Notes under the pieces: model-generated
Databases searched by the model: none
Seen by the model: only the letters and a program-made list of their open reading frames with translations
Told to the model about the DNA's origin: nothing
Origin: Acidobacteriaceae bacterium
GTDB lineage: Bacteria; Acidobacteriota; Terriglobia; Bryobacterales; Bryobacteraceae
DNA length: 5,719 bases
Direction of reading: 5' to 3'
Assembly (NCBI GenBank): GCA_019245255.1
Contig: JAFARV010000948.1
Coordinates: 1 to 5,719 of the forward strand
In this document: positions 4,491 through 5,719 of the stretch, piece by piece
Layout: each line of letters opens with the position of its first letter
Numbering within the stretch: position 1 is the stretch's first letter
Translations under genes and position numbers: made by a program

Positions 4491-5719
4491 TTATCTCCGA
4501 ACTGTCATTTCGATTGACTGGGGCGCGGCAGGTTCAGGGTCAGCGAAAGCCAGCCAGAAACCCATCATCTCTTCGTCGCTCGGTTCACCCCAGCGAATGC
4601 TTTTTGAAGGATTAGGATTTAAGGGATTGTTCGGTGAATTATCGAAGTAGGCGGTAGTGATTAACCTGGTTCCTTTTGGCATGACAAACTGCTTCTTCAG
4701 GAAGTAAGTCTCCTGCCATCGGAAGTCGTATTTAGGAACACTAAACAAAATCTCATGCCGCCCATCGGGGTAAACGGCTTCTGTTGTCATGCTTTTGCCT
4801 CTGTAGTGCATGTGCGCCGTGTATGCGACCGCAAGTACATCCTTCGGCAGCGTAAAGCAGGAGGTGACTTTATGATCGCCATCGCCCGGAGGAATCAGAA
4901 ACCAGTCGTTCCAGATCTCGTATTGCGCCACTTCGTGCTGCGGTGGTTCCTTCGCGAATGCTAGTCCTATCCGAGTCTGATCGGTAACAGCTTCAGCAAG
5001 ACGATTACTATAGTGAACCTGAAACTGTAAGTACGATCCGGCTGGGATGCGCAGCGCGTATCCGGGAGGTCTGATTTCAGCGAGATGGCCGGGCAGGTAG
5101 ATGCCGGGAACGTGATTAATATCTCCATGCGATGGATGCGCTAATCCAGAAACCGGGGAACAGCCGTCGTCGGCGATTGGTGCGTCCGGCTTAACATGGT
5201 TCACCTTTCCCGTACGGTAGCGATATTTATCGAGATTTTCGGCCCCGCCATGGCTTTGAACCAGCCCGGGAACCTTCAATCGGTCGATGACGCTCACGGT
5301 TGCGTGGTGCACAACACGACGATCTCCGGGCACAACTTCTGCCGCCTGGACCCACATATCTTTGGTGAAATTCGTCGGCACATAAATATACTCGTAGTCG
5401 TCGTTCTTAGCCGCAGGAACCGTAGTCGGCGGGATGGCGATGACCACATCCGGCTTGATGTGCCAACCGGAGTTGAAGGCGGGTGCGGGCGGAAGATCAT
5501 TTGGGTCACCCTCTTTTGCACCGCTGTTTGCCCATTGAACAATGGTCGCGATGTCAGCGCTTGAGAGCCGGGCATCATTCAGGAATTCACCAAAGTGGGG
5601 GTCCGCATGCCAGGGAGGCATCACACCTTGGACCACTGCCTCGCGAATCGCGGCGGCCCACGGACGCGCCTCCTTGTAAGTCATCAGCGACATGGGCGCA
5701 ATGTCGTTCGGGTGATGAC
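4491..5719 (-). CDS. Cytochrome c domain plus PHM-like dicopper monooxygenase protein, 5' end outside window
   Basis: The frame stays open to the right edge. The Met at 5693 is internal, since the residues before it read HHPNDIAP, the usual sequence just after a CxxCH heme site. Residues are numbered from that Met. Residues 1-70 (SLMTYKEARPWAAAIREAVV, MPPWHADPHFGEFLNDARLS, IATIVQWANSGAKEGDP) are the second half of a cytochrome c domain, with M25 of MPPW as possible axial ligand. The rest resembles copper type II ascorbate-dependent monooxygenases such as peptidylglycine hydroxylase (PHM). H129-H130 (RVVHHATV) and H227 (QVHYSN) correspond to the CuH site, while H294-M295-H296 (HMHYRGKS) and M376 in SDEEMMGFW correspond to the CuM site. 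All six metal ligands appear present, so it should be catalytically competent. A periplasmic location is expected from the heme, but no signal peptide is in view. Substrate unknown. The GNAT gene follows 8 bp downstream in the same operon. Confidence 0.85.
   Translation of the reverse strand, partial: HHPNDIAPMSLMTYKEARPWAAAIREAVVQGVMPPWHADPHFGEFLNDARLSSADIATIVQWANSGAKEGDPNDLPPAPAFNSGWHIKPDVVIAIPPTTVPAAKNDDYEYIYVPTNFTKDMWVQAAEVVPGDRRVVHHATVSVIDRLKVPGLVQSHGGAENLDKYRYRTGKVNHVKPDAPIADDGCSPVSGLAHPSHGDINHVPGIYLPGHLAEIRPPGYALRIPAGSYLQFQVHYSNRLAEAVTDQTRIGLAFAKEPPQHEVAQYEIWNDWFLIPPGDGDHKVTSCFTLPKDVLAVAYTAHMHYRGKSMTTEAVYPDGRHEILFSVPKYDFRWQETYFLKKQFVMPKGTRLITTAYFDNSPNNPLNPNPSKSIRWGEPSDEEMMGFWLAFADPEPAAPQSIEMTVRR
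4494..4498 (-). promoter_or_regulatory. Ribosome binding site that supports the GTG start of the GNAT gene
   Basis: The minus strand reads GGAGA, formed by the last two sense codons (CGG AGA) of the upstream oxidase gene and lying 11 bases before the GTG at 4482. It supports this non-ATG start and translational coupling between the two genes. Confidence 0.55.

Noticed and set aside
5196..5564. Plus-strand open frame of 122 residues inside the oxidase gene
   Set aside because: It is antisense to the copper-site region, whose ligand motifs are conserved; no independent coding evidence.
1..5719. A new defence island or secondary-metabolite system
   Set aside because: Every gene but one small hypothetical belongs to a known housekeeping, membrane or redox family, and gene spacing suggests unrelated neighbouring units.

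Overview
The window looks like ordinary chromosomal DNA from a Gram-negative-type soil bacterium, most plausibly an acidobacterium. This rests on three things I read in the sequence: the recO-glyQ-glyS gene order, the many CxxCH/copper-monooxygenase-type proteins known from that phylum, and a small Cys-rich protein that looks like phylum-restricted conserved hypotheticals. The taxonomic call is inference. No RNA genes, transposons, CRISPR arrays, phage genes or recognisable defence genes were seen.

Left part (about 1-1920, all minus strand, read right to left): recO (recombination mediator), then glyQ and glyS (alpha and beta subunits of glycyl-tRNA synthetase). glyQ and glyS are separated by one base, and glyS runs off the left edge. 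A perfect 24-bp tandem duplication lies on the recO/glyQ junction and copies the last codons and the stop of recO.

Middle (about 1920-3900): a small plus-strand gene for a putative zinc-ribbon protein diverges from recO. It converges with a minus-strand aquaporin of the AqpZ type, leaving only 10 bp between them. The aquaporin gene is divergent from a plus-strand DedA/VTT-family membrane protein. Their 200-bp shared upstream region holds a near-perfect 20-bp palindrome that differs from the ideal lac operator core at one base. The aquaporin start region also has a strong Shine-Dalgarno that is ideally spaced for a tiny out-of-frame ORF.

Right part (about 3920-5719, minus strand): a protein with the C-terminal part of a cytochrome c domain joined to a PHM-like dicopper monooxygenase region. 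It is open at the right edge, so its start lies outside the window. A GNAT acetyltransferase follows 8 bp downstream, with its ribosome binding site inside the end of the oxidase gene, which indicates an operon.

Functionally the window mixes housekeeping genes (repair and translation), envelope/water homeostasis genes (aquaporin and DedA) and a periplasmic-type copper/heme redox enzyme. I found no convincing new multi-gene system. The items most worth checking are the lac-operator-like palindrome, the DedA variant lacking its usual acidic residues, the heme-copper fusion protein, and the recO-tail duplication.
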